A DNA stretch of 64,000 bases from Burkholderia sp. WSM2230 (GTDB lineage Bacteria; Pseudomonadota; Gammaproteobacteria; Burkholderiales; Burkholderiaceae): positions 62,157-126,156 of the forward strand of contig NZ_AXAJ01000006.1 of NCBI RefSeq assembly GCF_000472445.1, written 5' to 3'. Shown one piece after another: positions 63,537 to 64,000 of this stretch. The translations under genes and the position numbers were made by a program. Numbering within the stretch: the first letter of the stretch is position 1; every line of letters begins with the position of its first letter. The notes beneath the pieces were generated by a model that ran no database searches, was not told the DNA's origin, and saw only the letters and a list, made by a program, of their open reading frames with translations.

Positions 63537-64000
63537 ATGAACACATACCAAGCGTTTCTTGCCGCAAAGCTTTTTCGCATTTCCAACCCGCTGAAACATT
63601 TTGAACCGGACTTCGAAAAAATTCGCTTTGCTGCTGAAGTCCACCGCGCAAATGGGAAAGTGGTGCTGTTCTCCGGTTGCTTCTTGATCGGGGCGGATAC
63701 CGTAGCGATGCCGTTCTCAATCGCGTTTTCTGGGCGTGATGGGCAGCGGCTTTCAAGTCTCGCCCAGTTTGCGTTTTTCGATGCGCGACCCGATGCGCGC
63801 ATCCTAGCCTTTCTAAGCGTCATCGACTTCCTTGAGGAAACCGGCGAGTTGCCGCTGGGTTCGCTACGGGTGCACACGGCGCGGATCATCGGCAAAAACC
63901 CAGGTCGGCGCAAGGATTTGTGTGACGGGTATCCAAAGCTCTGTGAGCGTTCAGCGAAGGACTTGCCATATGACACCGAACAGGAACTGAAGCGTGCGCA
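63537..64000 (+). CDS. Element protein, unknown; cut by the window edge
   Basis: From ATG 63537 (GAGAG six bases upstream) the frame is open to the end, 154 codons so far. It reads MNTYQAFLAAKLFRISNPLK, then FSGCFLIGADTVAMPFSIAF and LPLGSLRVHTARIIGKNPGR. The visible part is not enough to name a family. It continues the plus-strand gene series of the element. Confidence 0.7.
   Translation, partial: MNTYQAFLAAKLFRISNPLKHFEPDFEKIRFAAEVHRANGKVVLFSGCFLIGADTVAMPFSIAFSGRDGQRLSSLAQFAFFDARPDARILAFLSVIDFLEETGELPLGSLRVHTARIIGKNPGRRKDLCDGYPKLCERSAKDLPYDTEQELKRA

Overview
The window is high-GC betaproteobacterial chromosome, most likely Burkholderiaceae (Paraburkholderia/Caballeronia type). The evidence is the run selO-msrB-yciB-bolA-PpiC-type PPIase-purL, the ppiD/tRNA-Asp pair, a redundant fatty-acid oxidation set, and many LysR/AraC-linked catabolic genes. 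It ends inside an integrated mobile element.

Positions 1-8,400 hold fatty-acid oxidation genes (thiolase start, FadB-type bifunctional enzyme, acyl-CoA synthetase; minus strand) and a plus-strand housekeeping run (SelO, MsrB, YciB, BolA, periplasmic PPIase). Positions 8,467-18,050 hold purL, a DadA-like oxidase, the NAD(P)HX repair fusion enzyme and pgi. Positions 18,234-29,200 hold an AraC regulator divergent from two SDR genes with a collapsed SDR relic between them, a PhoD-like phosphatase, a DUF1254/DUF1214 protein, the divergent ybbA/tesA pair, a lipoprotein, ppiD and tRNA-Asp. Positions 29,500-43,920 are accessory metabolism and envelope: CoA-transferase, a FUSC exporter divergent from a LysR regulator, a PQQ-like propeller lipoprotein, a sorbosone-dehydrogenase-like protein, a Pcm/erythromycin-esterase fusion, and a Tat lipoprotein glycosidase.

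Positions 44,100-45,700 look like a decayed island. They hold the out-of-frame remains of a tyrosine recombinase, a truncated TIR-like nucleotide-binding effector, and small or frameshifted reading frames. An MFS drug-efflux gene follows.

At 48,183-48,232 lies the 3' half of a minus-strand tRNA-Val(UAC) with no 5' half, next to a complete tyrosine integrase. I read this as the left attachment site of an element running rightward past 64,000. Inside it are an accessory stretch (49,481-52,426: an exported protein and three membrane proteins separated by strong hairpins), a minus-strand operon of small phage-like proteins, a 350-bp stretch with ten GTCGGA hexamers (candidate replication origin), a primase-SF3 helicase, and, from a divergent control region near 58,600, a tightly coupled plus-strand operon ending in a tape-measure/lytic-transglycosylase protein. 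No capsid, portal or large-terminase gene is visible. The element could be an unusual prophage cut off by the window, or a satellite-like replicon; the sequence here cannot decide.
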